Source: Neostapfia colusana (lineage: Eukaryota > Streptophyta > Magnoliopsida > Poales > Poaceae). Taken from it: a stretch of DNA of 64,000 nt. The position numbers and the translations under genes were made by a program. Positions within the stretch are counted from its first letter, which is position 1; each line of letters begins with the position of its first letter. Shown here one piece after another: positions 46,928-58,160 of the stretch. The notes beneath the pieces are model-generated. The model was not told the origin of the DNA. It worked only from the letters and a program-made list of their open reading frames with translations, and searched no databases. The stretch is from assembly GCA_030760725.1 (NCBI GenBank), contig JASWHV010000009.1, forward strand, positions 110,061,854-110,125,853, read 5' to 3'.

Positions 46928-47817
46928 GATGCCTGACAAGGAGTTTAAGGATTAGATGCAAACGGACACATTATCGACTTCAAATGGGAATGTAGGAGTT
47001 CAGCTGTCAGAGACCGGACTTGTCCGGTTTCAGAGTGCAGACTAGTCCGGTGGACCGGACTTGTCCGCATCTGGACGCCGGACTAGTCCGGCCTAGCATA
47101 AGAACCCTAACTTGAGTGTTTCATTTGAAGCAAATCTCCTATCTAAGGACACAATGGTAGGAAAGTGGTAGGAATACATCTATTTATGCAATGTACATCC
47201 TTTTGAAGTCAAAGGAAACTAGCTAAAGCTAGAAAAATTGAGATTTTGGTTTTGGGGGGGATTTACCAAGATTTGAAGATTCGCGTTGAAGGAGTGGAAA
47301 TCAGTCCAGATGAGTCCGGAAAGTAGGATCCCCTCGTCGAGAAGAGGCTTTTTCACGGAGAAAACTCCGAGTTTGAGGGCTCAACTCGAAAATCACTTTG
47401 AGAGGTAGGGTTTAGGAGAGAGGGTGAGACAAAATGCTTATGAGTGGAGAGGGAGGTGTTTGGTCCGGCTGACTGCTTCTATAGGCGACTGACCGGACTA
47501 GTCCGGTCATGGTAGCGGATTAGTCCGGTACCCCTTAGTTAACCTAATTGTTGTCTGTCCGGACTAGTCCGGTTGGAAATCGGACTAGTCCGTTTCCAAC
47601 AGACTTGATATATATATAGATAACTAATAGTGATCCAAGGACAACAATTTTGCGAGTAGTCTTGGTGATTATGACCAGTAGGCAATCAACAATCGAACAA
47701 TGGTCATAATCCACAAGATTTATTCATTAAGAATAGTTTTCTGAGTACAAAGGAGAGGAGGAGCATTTTTTACAATACGGAGGAACAATTTAAGTTGCAA
47801 CCAGGTATGCAATGTTT
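46928..47817 (-). promoter_or_regulatory. Candidate internal promoter and 5' leader with intron for the third ORF
   Basis: On the minus strand, two CCGGACTAGTCCGG-type pairs (47600-47487) are followed by GCCTATAGAAG (near 47480), similar to the LTR's GCCTATAAAAATAGG. Then comes a CT-rich leader (CTCACCCTCTCTCC). A donor-like TTG|GTAAATCC near 47265 and an acceptor CTTGTCAG|GCATC 5 bases before the ATG suggest a 5' UTR intron of about 330 bp, itself holding four more palindrome copies (47095-47017). This is inference from arrangement; no transcript data. Confidence 0.4.
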
Positions 47818-50800
47818 CAAGCCACATTTCCAGAGTCAAGAATGTTTAGCTCATTTCTTAGTTCACAGAACCTTTTCTCATCTAATGGTTTGGTAAAAAT
47901 ATCTGCAAGTTGTTTTTCAGTCCTAACATGTGAAATAGCTATGTCACCTTTTAATGAATGATCTCTAAGAAAGTGATGACGGATGTCTATTGCTTAGTTC
48001 TTGAGTGCTCTACCGGGTTGTGTGCAATCTTTATAGCACTTTCATTATCGCATAGAAGCGGGATATGACTTAGATTGTAGCCGTAGTCCCTAAGAGTTTG
48101 TTGCATCCAAAGCAGTTGCGCACAGCAACTACCGGCTGCAACATACTCTGCTTCCGCTGTGGAAAGAGCAATGGAGTTTTGCTTTTTAGATGACCAAGAA
48201 ACTAGGGACCTACCAAGAAATTGACAAGTCCCTGACGTGCTCTTTCTATCGACTTTGTATCCTGCATAGTCAGCGTCGGAGTACCCTATCAAGTTAAACT
48301 TGGATCCTTTGGGATACCAAAGGCCCAAGTTGGGTGTGTGCACAAGATACCTTAGGATTCTTTTTACCGCAATTAAGTGACACTCTTTAGGTGCGGCTTG
48401 AAACCTTGCACACATGCAAACACTAAGCATAATATCTGGCCTAGATGCACATAAGTATAGTAAGGAGCCAATCATGGACCGATATACCTTTTGGTCCACA
48501 TTTGGACCGTCTTCATTGAGGTCTAGATGTCCGTTGATGGCCATGGGTGTCTTGATGGGCTTGGCTTTGTCCATATTGAATTTCTTGAGAATGTCTTGTG
48601 TATATTTAGTTTGGCTTATAAATGTACCTTCTCTCAGTTGCTTCACTTGAAATCCCAAGAAGAACTTCAATTCACCCATCATTGACATCTCGAACCTGTC
48701 TGTCATTATTTTGCTAAACTCTTCACAGAAGGACTTGTTAGTGGATCCAAAGATAATGTCATCAACATAAATTTGACATACGAATAAATGATCATCAAAA
48801 TGTTTAGTAAAGAGTGTACAGTCTGCTTTACCAATTTTGAATCCATTTTGAATCAGAAAATCTCTAAGGCACTCATACCAGGCTCGAGGAGCCTGTTTGA
48901 GGCCATAGAGAGCCTTACGCAGTTTATAGACATGGTTGGGATACTTCTGATCTTCGAACCCCGGTGGCTGCTCTACATAGACTTCCTCCTTTATCGGACC
49001 ATTCAGAAAGGCACTCTTGACATCCATTTGATACAACTTAAAATTATGGTGAGTAGCATATGCCAATAAAATGCGAATGGACTCAAGTCTAGCTACAGGA
49101 GCGAAGGTTTCATCGAAATCCAAACCTTCCACTTGAGAATAACCTTTGGCCACCAACCTTGCTTTATTTCTTGTCACTACTCCATGTTTATCTTGCTTAT
49201 TCCGAAAGACCCATTTGGTTCCAACGATGTTCGCCCTTGGTCTTTCCACCAGCTCCCACACTTCATTTCTTTTGAAGTTGTTCAGCTCCTCTTGCATCGC
49301 AATCACCCAGTCTGGATCCCTTAAGGCTTCTTCTACCCTGTATGGCTCCAGAAAAGACACAAAAGAATAATGTTCACAAAAATTTGCAATTTGAGATCTA
49401 GTAGTTACTCCCTTAGCAATATCTCCAATGATATTGTTGACAGGATGGTCCCTTTGCACACACTGATGTACTCTAGGGTGCGGAATTTGTATAGTTGTTT
49501 GTTCTTCATTGTCTTCATGTGTCATGTCTCCCCCTAGATCATTGCTTCCATGATCATCTTGATTTTCTTGATCTTCCTCAACTTGATCTTGTGTAGGAGC
49601 TCCCCCTTGATCATTGCTTCCTTGTTGAAATTTATCTTGTGTCTCCTCTCGTGGTAGGATATCACCAAGTGCCATTTTCTTCAGCGCTTCACATGGAGCT
49701 TCCTCCTTATCTAGCATAGACTTATCGACTTGCTCCACTTGTGAGCCGTTAGTTTCATCGAACACTACGTCACGCGCTACTTCAACAAGGCCGGACACCT
49801 TGTTGAAGACACGATAGGCGTAGGCGTTCGATTCATATCCGAGCAAGAATCCTTCATCGGACTTTGAAGCAAACTTCGAGGCCCTTGGTTTCTTGTTCAG
49901 AATAAAACATTTGCAACCAAAAACTTTGAAATAGGAAACGTTAGGCTTTTTACCCGTGAGAAGCTCATATGGAGTTTTCTTCAGAAGTCGATGAAGGTAC
50001 AACCGATTTGTGGCATGACAAGCGGTGTTCACCGCTTCTGCCCAAAACCGGTCTGACGTCTTGTATTCATCCAACATTGTTCTCGCCATTTCGAACAATG
50101 TTCTGTTCTTCCTTTCGGCCACCCCGTTCTGTTGAGGAGAATAGGGTGCCGAGAATTCATGCTTTATACCTTCTTCATTGAGATATTCTTCAACTTGGGT
50201 GTTCTTGAATTCTGTCCCATTGTCACTTCTGATATTCTTTACGGTTGATGAGAATTCATTTTGAGCTCTTTTCAAGAAATTCTTGAGGATTCCTTGAGTT
50301 TCTGATTTATCATACAAGAAAAATACCCAGGTAAATCTTGAAAAATCATCAACAATTACTAAACCGTATTTGTTACCGCCGATGCTGATGTACGCAATTG
50401 GACCAAAGAGATCCATGTGGAGAAGTTCCAGCTGTTTAGCGGTGGTCATCACATTCTTGGCGGGGTGTGGTGCTCCAACCTGTTTTCCTGCTTGACATGC
50501 GCTGCACGGCCTGTCCTTTTCAAAAACCACATCCTTAAGACCACGGATGTGACCACCTTTTAGAAGTTTCTGCAGATTTCTCATTCCAACATGGGCTAGC
50601 CGTCTATGCCACAACCATCCCATGTTGGTCTTAGCAACCAAGCAAGCGTTGAGTTCGGCTTTATCTTTGTTGAAGTCAACAAGATAAAGCTTTCCCTTCA
50701 ACAATCCCTTGAATGCAATCGAGCCATCGCTTCTTCTAAGGACGGTCACACCCTCATTAGTGAATAAACAGTTGTAACCTTTGTCGCATAGTTGAGATTT

Positions 50801-51036
50801 GATAAAATATTATAATCTAGAGAGTCTACATGTAAAACATTAGATAGGGTGTGTTGAGAGGATATTTCAATGTTACCACTACCAAGGACCTTTCCTTGGC
50901 TGTTATCTCCAAAGTATATACCTTCACTTGGATCCTTGTTGCACTCGTATTCCACAAACATACTTCTCTCTCCGGTCATATGATTTGTGCATCCGCTATC
51001 TAGCACCCACTTAGATCCACCGGAGTAAGCCTGCAA
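47818..51036 (-). pseudogene. Copia B pol: protease, integrase, reverse transcriptase, RNase H (frameshifted)
   Basis: Protease begins at about 51036 with WVLDSGCTNHMTG. Its frame is lost near 50790. A 920-codon frame (50749-47987) then covers the GAG_pre-integrase zinc region (WHRRLAHVG...CSACQAGK), the integrase core (HMDLFGPI, IVDDFSRFTW, SDNGTEFKN, SPQQNGVAERKNRTL), RVT_2 (WVFRNKQDKHG, KARLVAKGYSQ, QMDVKSAFLNG, LYGLKQAPRAWY, YVDDIIFGS) and RNase H (SDADYAGYKVDRKSTSG, LSTAEAEYVAAG, CDNESAIKIAHNP). A one-base loss at 47985 makes a premature stop 3' of the last RNase H motif; the remaining 55 codons continue in another frame to about 47818. Catalytic residues are all present, so damage is limited to frame breaks. 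This polyprotein copies the element's RNA and integrates the DNA. Confidence 0.93.
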
Positions 51037-51043
51037 AATAGAA

Positions 51044-53313
51044 TTATTTCTGGGTTTTAGGTACCCAAGCTTGCTTGGGTCCTCTCAGGTTAGTCACAAG
51101 AGTCTTGGGCACCCACACACAAGTTTTTAGGTTCTTGTGGCGTGGCCCTGTATATTTAGCAATGACTTTTCCATACTTGTTTTTCATGAGAACATAAGAA
51201 GCATCAAATGTATGGAATAGTGTTTGTAGCTCAGATTCATGGGATTTTTCTTTAACAAAAATGATTCTATTCTTAGCATGATTAGAAGTAGACATGTGTT
51301 TATTCCTGTCGAAGCCAAGTCCATCTTTGACATTGGAAGGTCTAGTGATCATATATGCACTTCTTGCATATTTGATCTTCTCCTTATCAAAGATGCTGTT
51401 TTGAGAAGAATGCATGTCATGTGGGGTTAAAGCATTAGAAATTACATTCTTCTTACTAGAGCAAGTGCAGGTTCTTACTGTTGTCGAGCGCATATCTTTG
51501 AAGGAAGAGCTCTTGGAGGAAGAGGAGTCACTTTGTTTGAGCGACTCAACTTGCACCTCAAGGATTTTGTTAACTTTTGACAAGTTAGCAAGTTCTTCCT
51601 TGATTGCAATGTGCGAGTCCTCTAACTTTGAGTAAGTTTCCTTACTCAAGGTTAGCTCTAACTCAAGTGACTCATTCTTCTCTCTTTCAAGCTCAAGAAG
51701 CTTTTCAACTTCTTGATATCTCTTCCTCTCACGGATGAGCATATCTTCTTGTCGGTTGACAAGTTCTTCCTTTTCAAAGATTTCGTTCGACAACTTTTCC
51801 ATTTTCTTTAAAGCAATTTTACTTAGCACTCTAAATAATTCTTCATTATCACTAGAGCTATCAAAGTCATCAATGGAGGAATTTAGTATAGGAGGAGTAA
51901 GTCTAACCTTTTTCTTGCCTTCCTTAGCCATAAGACAAGTGTGGATGTTCATGTCCCGTCCTCCCATGTTCGGAAAGAGTGTGGCTCTCATAGTTGGTTT
52001 CTTGACTGCGATAGTGGCCATCTCTTCTTCTTCATCGGAGGAGGACTCGTCGTTTGAGTCCCACTCCTTCCCAATGTGAGCTTGATGGGCTTGTCTTCTT
52101 TTTCTAAAATTTTTCTTCTCTTGAGATCTTGTTTCCTTCTTCTTTTTGGTTTCCTGATAAGTACAGTCCACCATGAAGTGACCATACTCTCCGCAGTTGT
52201 AGCAAGTGCGTCGAGCCTTGGATTTTCTTTATCCTTGCTTTTGCCTTCATGTGAATTGTTTCTGTGTCTTCTCTTCATCATGCGTTTGAACTTTTTGATG
52301 AAGAGTACCATTTCTTCGTCATCAAGATCGGTGCTTTCGTCGCTTGTATCTCCATCGTCTTGGTCTTCACGAGTTTCTTTGAGTTTGGGTCTGCACGTTG
52401 CTTTGAGGGCAACTTCTTTCTTTTTAGAAGAGGTGAGCTCGGCTAAGTCTTTGACGTATTGAGCCTCTTTCTCCATCATTTCATGATTTATGATCTTTCC
52501 CAATAACTCATCGGGAGTCATTTTGTGAAACCCTGGGCTTTCTCTAATTATTGAGCAAAGTGTGACGTTTCTTGACATGAAGGCTCTAATCATTCTTTTA
52601 ACCACTTCGTGATCTGTCCATTTCTTACTTCCATAAGCACGAATTCTGTTGATGAGTGCTTTCATCCGGTTGTACATGTCTTGAGGTGATTCGCCTTCTT
52701 CAATAGCAAATCTTCCCAACTCTCCTTCAAGCATTTCGATTTTGGCTTCACGAACTGACCTATTTCCTTCGTGAGCTGTCTTGAGGGTATCCCAGATTTC
52801 TTTTGCACTTTCTAACCCATCGATCTTGGTGAATTCCTCTCTGCTTAGTGATGATGTGATCACGGCGACGACTTGTGCATTTCTGTGAATCTCCTGTTCT
52901 TGTTCTGGGGTGAGTTCATCATCCGTGTCCGAAATATCGATGCCTGTGCAAACAATGTGCCACAGACTAGGGTTCAGGGATATCAGATGCATCTTCATGT
53001 TGTACTTCCACATGGTGTAGTCACTTCCATCAAACTGTGGAGGCCTTCCCATAGGAATAGAGAGATAATGATTATTTGAATTGAGTCGGTTGTAGTTGTA
53101 AGGATACCGAGAGTAGTCGTGATGACCACTCCCCATCGTCTTTTCTTCCTCTTTTCCTTTTTGTGCCAGCAGTTTCTTTCTCAGGAGTGCTTTTAGCTGC
53201 CTCACTTCTTCATCGTCATGTGGGCTTTCTTTCAGCACATCGAAGGCTTTGGCTTCTTGCTCCTCTTGGTTGTTGCTCGTCTTCGGGATATCGTTGTTCT
53301 TCTCAGAGGCCAT
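51044..53313 (-). pseudogene. Copia B gag with zinc knuckle and long coiled coil (frameshifted)
   Basis: The ATG at 53313 opens a typical copia Gag: acidic start, HHDYSRYPYNYNRLNSNNHYL, then the UBN2/gag-polypeptide domain (FDGSDYTMWKYNMKMHL, SLWHIVCTG, EIWDTLKTAHEG, GELGRFAIEEGESPQDMYNR, KWTDHEVVKRMIRAFM). A one-base deletion near 52226 shifts the frame. In the shifted frame lie the CCHC knuckle CYNCGEYGHFMVDC (52204-52163), a KEWDSNDESSSDEEEEM linker, and a coiled coil of about 100 residues (EKEELVNRQEDMLIRERK...ELANLSKVNKILEVQVESL). Another frame break near 51048 precedes the protease. The long spacer between knuckle and protease is characteristic of SIRE-type elements. Confidence 0.9.
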
Positions 53314-53353
53314 TGATCTCTCCGAGATGTGAGTCTCGTTGATGGAGAACTTG

Positions 53354-53365
53354 GCTCTGATACCA
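53354..53365 (-). other. Primer-binding site of copia B
   Basis: The minus strand reads TGGTATCAGAGC, two bases inside the 5' LTR edge at 53368. Confidence 0.93.
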
Positions 53366-54115
53366 ATTGAATGTGGCCTAGAGGGGGGGTGAATAGGCCT
53401 TTAAAGAATTCCTGCACACTTAATAAAGTTGTCAGAAACTTGACTGACCGGACTAGTCCGGTTGTGTGGGCGGACTAGTCCGGTGTGCTGAATTATTTGA
53501 GTTGATTAAGTGTGTCTCACAAATTTTATCTTATAGCAGCGGAATAAGAACAATAGTTTTTATAACTTAAATTTATTGTATGGATGCACGTGCAAACTTG
53601 TAAGGAATTCAAACGATGACTAGCAAACTAGTGATCTAATGTGTCAAGATGTAAAACAAATGAGAGACAAAAGACACAAATTTTTACCGAGGTTCGATCT
53701 CACCAAGAGATCTACGTCCTCGTTGAGGAAGCTCACACAGAGCCGGGTTCCCAACCCTTTCCCTCTTCAAGTCACCACACAGGCCGACTTGACTTCACTA
53801 TCAAGTGTAATCACCATTTTTATGGGGCAACCTAACACGTTGAGGGCTCCCACAAGAATTACAATGAGAAGTTGATCAAATACACTCAAAAAGATTACAA
53901 TGCAGAATATGAGTGTAGATAGATCAAACCCCAAGAGCTCGCAACGAAGGAACGGCGATCTCCCAATCCCAAATCCAAGTATTTTATTGATCTTCACCTT
54001 TTTGCACCTTAGATGTGTGGGGAGACGTGTTTTTGGGCTCTTGGGACAGGTGGCGGCGCTAGGGTTTCAGTTTTTGATAGTATGAGTCGTGTCTTCTTAG
54101 GGAAAAGACGAAGGA

Positions 54116-54130
54116 CCTATTTTTATAGGC
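54116..54130 (-). promoter_or_regulatory. LTR promoter TATA box of copia B
   Basis: The minus strand reads GCCTATAAAAATAGG, about 35 bp downstream of the palindrome array. The 3' LTR has the same site with one change near 44390. Confidence 0.7.
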
Positions 54131-54162
54131 TTTTCCAAAAAGTTACCGTTGTTAAACCTACT

Positions 54163-54506
54163 ACCGGACTAGTCTGGTATATGATCGGACTTGTCCGGCC
54201 TACTTCCAGTGGGTTAACCGGACTAGTCCGGTCCACAAACCGGACTTGTCCGGTGCTATGTGAGATGGGTTTTCAGAAACTTTAGCGGACTAGTCCTGTT
54301 GCTTGGATGGACTAGTCCGTTGTCCTCTAAAGAGGACAACAGAGACATGACCGGACTAGTCCGGTCTAAAACCGGACTTGTCCGGTTGCATTCCAGTGAG
54401 CTGACCGGACTAGTCCGTTTCACAAGGCGGACTAGTCCGGTGCACTATGTTTGCGTCTTTCAGAAAGTTAAACGGACTAGTCCGGTCCATGAATGGACTT
54501 GTCCGG
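54163..54506. repeat. Array of the palindrome ACCGGACTAGTCCGGT in the 5' LTR
   Basis: Twelve copies, CTAG- and CTTG-centred versions interspersed, directly upstream of the TATA box in transcription direction. They are near-identical in order and spacing to those of the 3' LTR. Confidence 0.92.
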
Positions 54507-54800
54507 TTTTCAGTGGATTTTAGTTGATTTTTAAACCCCTTACCCTTACGCAAAGTCATGAGCTCTTAGGATGTGTCTCTCTCACACACAACCTATACAT
54601 TTTTATCTACTTTGCTTCTCTAAATTCCACTAACGTCTTCTTTTTCGGGCACCACTCTATTTTTCACCTTTTTGTGTGTGTGCCGAGCCAGTTCACTTTG
54701 TTTATCCTGCAATCATCTTAATAGTTTCATTAGGATCTCATATGTTCGTCATCAATTAGCCAAAACCCACAAGGGATATCCTAGATGCACCTACAAAATT

Positions 54801-55059
54801 TCACATCTCTCAGCTGAGGAAATGCCTCAAACCCTCGGCTGAAATCCGCACCGAAGACATAGAAGTTCTTCAATCGGACCTCGCATACTCGGAGTATCCG
54901 ATCCGGATTAACGATGAGAAGACTCGCGCCACAAGAAACTGGACCTTATGGTTTTACAAGGTCTTGTGGAGTAACCATATCGCTGATGAGGCAACATGGG
55001 AAAGCGAGGACTATCTACAAGCAAATTATCCGGACTTGCTATTATCGTATACCCGGTAA
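54801..55059 (+). pseudogene. Gypsy A pol, last segment (chromodomain-like C-terminus)
   Basis: This continues the frame from 43664 after copia B: HISQLRKCL, YSEYPIRINDEKTRATR, YKVLWSNHIADEATWESE, ending at TAA 55057-55059. The W-x-N-H...E-A-T-W-E pattern is that of chromovirus chromodomains. Confidence 0.9.
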
Positions 55060-55111
55060 GGTTTTCTCCCACTTTGCTTTTCTTTTGGAATCTCGGGATG
55101 AGATTCTTTTT

Positions 55112-55124
55112 AAGTGGGGAGGGA
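55112..55124 (+). other. Polypurine tract of gypsy A
   Basis: AAGTGGGGAGGGA lies immediately before the 3' LTR start TGTAAAATCCCC. Confidence 0.9.
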
Positions 55125-57761
55125 TGTAAAATCCCCAAAAGTGGTAGCAAGAAATTCAGCACATTTACACTTAGAAAAAATGAGGGGAATTAAAACTTTG
55201 AATTATAATGGTGTGAGTTCAAAGTGATGATTCAAACTTCCCAAAAACTTTCAAATCTGGAGATCTAAATTCATAACTTGAGTGTTCATAATCCGAATTT
55301 TAGGCCTCTCAAATTTCAGATCATTTGGAGGGGTTTTATTATTTGTTCAGAAATAAAAGTGAAAGCCCTCAAGTCTGAATTTCAAATTTCAGTTTCAAAT
55401 TTCAATTTTCCCATACTGTGAATTTGGTTCCACAAATGTGTTCCCCACATTTTAATTAGCATCCATACAAAAATTCAGATTATTTGAGTTTGGTTTTCTA
55501 TGCTTTTGGAACAATGCAAAAGGGAAGATTCAAAATCCAATTCAAATTCAAATAACCAAACTCACTTCAAATTTCACACTAGAATTCAAATGAATTCAGT
55601 TGAATTCAACATTTCAAACCATGACTTTGGGAGGAAGCAAAGGATTTAATTTGGAGGAAAATATCAAAGCTATTAGGTGGGGTGGGACCCACATGGCAGT
55701 GAGACATGAACAACAGTGGCAAAATTGCTTCTGTGCGAGTTGCACACCGGGGCAGCCACCGAGCTGTACCCCTGCCTTCCACCGAGCTGCTTGAGCGATT
55801 TTTCCTGACGTAGGCAACTTCATGCGTGGGTGCTCGAGCGATGAAGCAGCTGCACAACTCAATTTTTCCTCTCTGCCTACACAGTCCACCGAAGCTTTTG
55901 CTTTTGCTCGAGCAAGCGACCGGGAAAAACAAAGCACGCGCAGCTCCTCCCGGCTCTCCTCGCCGATCGACCTCTGGTCATCCTAGCACCCGGTTGATCC
56001 CTCTAGGAGCTGCGCCGACGAGTTCTCGACGTATACCACGCATCACCAGCTCGCTCCCGGTGTCCTAGGGTTGGTGCACAAAGCTTTTTCTTCTCCTCGG
56101 TTCCGCACGAAGCCGCCAACACCACCCTAAGGTGCGCCATGAGGTCTATATCATCCTCCCTAACCCTCCTTCCTCGTCCCCACTGCTGGTGCGCCGGAAT
56201 TTGAGTTTTGGCGTCGGTGGGTGTAAGAAACCGGCGCTGTCCAATTCGCTAAATTCGTTCAAACCATGTGATCATCGTTCATGCGATTCAATCCAAAACT
56301 ACTAGATACTCTAGCGCCCTCCCACACCGAAGCCCGAATAAAACCAGCCACCACACGCCCTGGGCGACGAGAAATCGCCGCCGCCGGCGAAAACACGTCG
56401 GTCCACCGTCGAGCTTTTGTTTGCCGCCGTTTGCTGCAAAAGTTGAGCTCCGTTCCACCTTTCCCGAGCACTAGGGATGCTTTAGGGCAACTTAGCTCGC
56501 CGGTAGAAGCTCAGGACACGCTGGAACGTGTCAATGCCGCACCGCCGAGCGCCGCTGTCGGTGCTGACCTGTTTCCGGCCGTTTTGCGCCACGTTCCAAT
56601 GGTCGTGTAGGGCGAAACCGGAGCAAAAACGTTGGATAAATGAGGGAGAATGGGGCGCACCATCCCTCTGTTCCGGCGTGCATGCGGGCTCTGTCCCGAG
56701 GTAGATGAAGGGTCTGACCTGTGGACCCCATTCTCAGCCAGTATTAGGTTCCAGAAAATGTTCAACCTTTGAAAATCCATAACTTTGTGTAGAAAACTCC
56801 AAAAAGGGTGAGACAAATTTTGTTGGAATCCTCATAAGGAGTACTTCAAAGAAGAGCAAAGTGATTGCTATGAAAATGCCCAGTATTTTCTGTGGAATTT
56901 ATTTTATTAAATCCTGTAGGGATTAATTCCGGGAAGGATTATCTATGAAAAATTCCCAAATTTGGGCATAAAATCATTTTCCTAGTTCCTGAGCTCCATC
57001 AAAAATCTTAGGATTTTTTGATCTGATTAAGAGGGCTTAATCAGTAGGTTATCTCAGGGTTAAATAAATTAGCTAAAAATCATATAATTAATTTCCAGAA
57101 AAATGGTTCCAATTTAAATGACCATAACTTTTAGTAGGAATGTCCAAAATTTGTGAAATTTTTTTTGTTGGATTCCTCTCAGTCATTAATTTGCAGAAAT
57201 GCTAAGAATTTGATCTGAAGATCTCTGGAAATTCTATACTAAATTCATCAAAGTTAAATTTTTGGGAATTAATTCCAGAGGATCCCTGTTATGGAATTTC
57301 CTCAAATTTGGCCAAAAGATTCTTCATACATGAGTGATCTTATGTAAAAAATTGAACTTCATTGGAGTACATTAGGCTTAACTCTGATCCAAAGTTCAGC
57401 CTTCATTTGGAATTTTCCAATTCTAAACAGAAACTTTTCAGCATTTCATATCAACTTCAAAAATTTATATCTCCCTGTAGGTAGCTCCAGAAATGGTAAA
57501 ACCAATTTTGCTAGAACTAGAGAGACCTGCTCTAATTAAATCTTCCACGGTTAGACATGTCAAAACTTCAGATTTAGGCTCAAAATTCATAGACGATTTG
57601 TACTTGTGGGAATTTTGGAGACCACAAGGTTCAATGAAATTTCTCCAAATTTTGCTAAGATCATCCTTATAGAGTCTATTATCCACTGGAAAAATCCTAA
57701 AGCCAATTAAGGAACCTAAATAACAGTAGCTATGAATAGAAGTTTACTTATTGTAAATCAC
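55125..57761 (+). repeat. 3' LTR of gypsy A, truncated at an inversion
   Basis: It aligns with 11934-14647 of the 5' LTR, with many substitutions and indels (for example about 40 bp missing near 56115). At GTAAATCAC (57761) the collinear match stops; the next 100 bp are LTR sequence in reverse orientation. Confidence 0.88.
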
Positions 57762-57862
57762 TAGCACTTATACATATATTTTGCTACATTGCATATAGTG
57801 ACCAAAGTTGATGACACGCCGGAGCCATTGGACGTCCTCCCACCAGAAGCTAACTTTTCTTT
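57762..57862 (-). repeat. Inverted fragment of a gypsy A-type LTR
   Basis: The reverse complement matches 14899-14998 of the 5' LTR, including AGTTAGCTTCTGGTGGGAGG and CACTATATGCAATGTAGC. It abuts the forward LTR on the left and the copia C LTR on the right. Confidence 0.85.
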
Positions 57863-58160
57863 TGAAAGTGCATCTAGACATTCTCTTGTGGGTTTTGGAC
57901 GATTGATGATAAATGAATTGAGATCCTAATAAACTTGTTGAGATGAATGCAGATTAACTCGTGTAAGGTAGAAGTGGTGTACTCAAAAAGGTGAAAAATC
58001 AAATGATGAAGAAAAAAAGGAAAAGAACAGATTCATGAGCCAAGAAAAATGTATACATACTTGTATAGGATGTGTGTGAGAGACACATCTCAAGAGCTCA
58101 ATGTCCCTGCATAGGGGTAAGAGATTAAAACATATCCTAATCACTCACAACACGTGCACC

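Larger units (their letters stand above)
43670..54795 (-). mobile_element. Copia B: SIRE/Maximus-type LTR retrotransposon with an extra 3' ORF
   Basis: The 5-bp target duplication AAATT (43665-43669 and 54796-54800) and both LTRs frame an 11126-bp minus-strand element. The order is 5' LTR (53368-54795), Met-tRNA primer site, gag with zinc knuckle and long coiled coil, protease, integrase, reverse transcriptase, RNase H, a 0.9 kb non-coding spacer, a third ORF, polypurine tracts, 3' LTR. Removing it with one AAATT restores the gypsy A frame. The LTRs look about 99% alike by eye apart from one 33-bp deletion, so it is young. It is nevertheless defective: four frameshifts between gag and RNase H. 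Confidence 0.95.
53368..54795 (-). repeat. 5' LTR of copia B (1428 bp)
   Basis: The edges match the left LTR. It holds the palindrome array (54163-54506), the TATA box (54120-54127) and two palindrome copies near the inner edge (53445-53482). Confidence 0.95.
11934..57761 (+). mobile_element. Gypsy A: Tekay/Del-type chromovirus LTR retrotransposon, multiply interrupted
   Basis: The order is 5' LTR, Met-tRNA primer site, 2 kb leader, gag, protease, reverse transcriptase, RNase H, integrase, chromodomain-like tail, polypurine tract, 3' LTR. Removing the CACTA element, copia B and their target duplications leaves an internal region of about 6.25 kb, close to gypsy B's 6.17 kb. Gag and Pol share one frame. 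The left flank is CGACC; the right partner is missing because the 3' LTR is rearranged at 57762. Damage: gag frameshifts, TGA at 19104, TAG at 20193, altered reverse transcriptase active site, and loss of most of RNase H. The Tekay/Del assignment rests on long LTRs, the primer type and the C-terminal chromodomain-like region. Confidence 0.88.

Noticed and set aside
46928..46939. TTG-initiated extension of the copia B third ORF
   Set aside because: Lies at or before a likely splice acceptor (CTTGTCAG|GCATC); the first ATG is at 46927.
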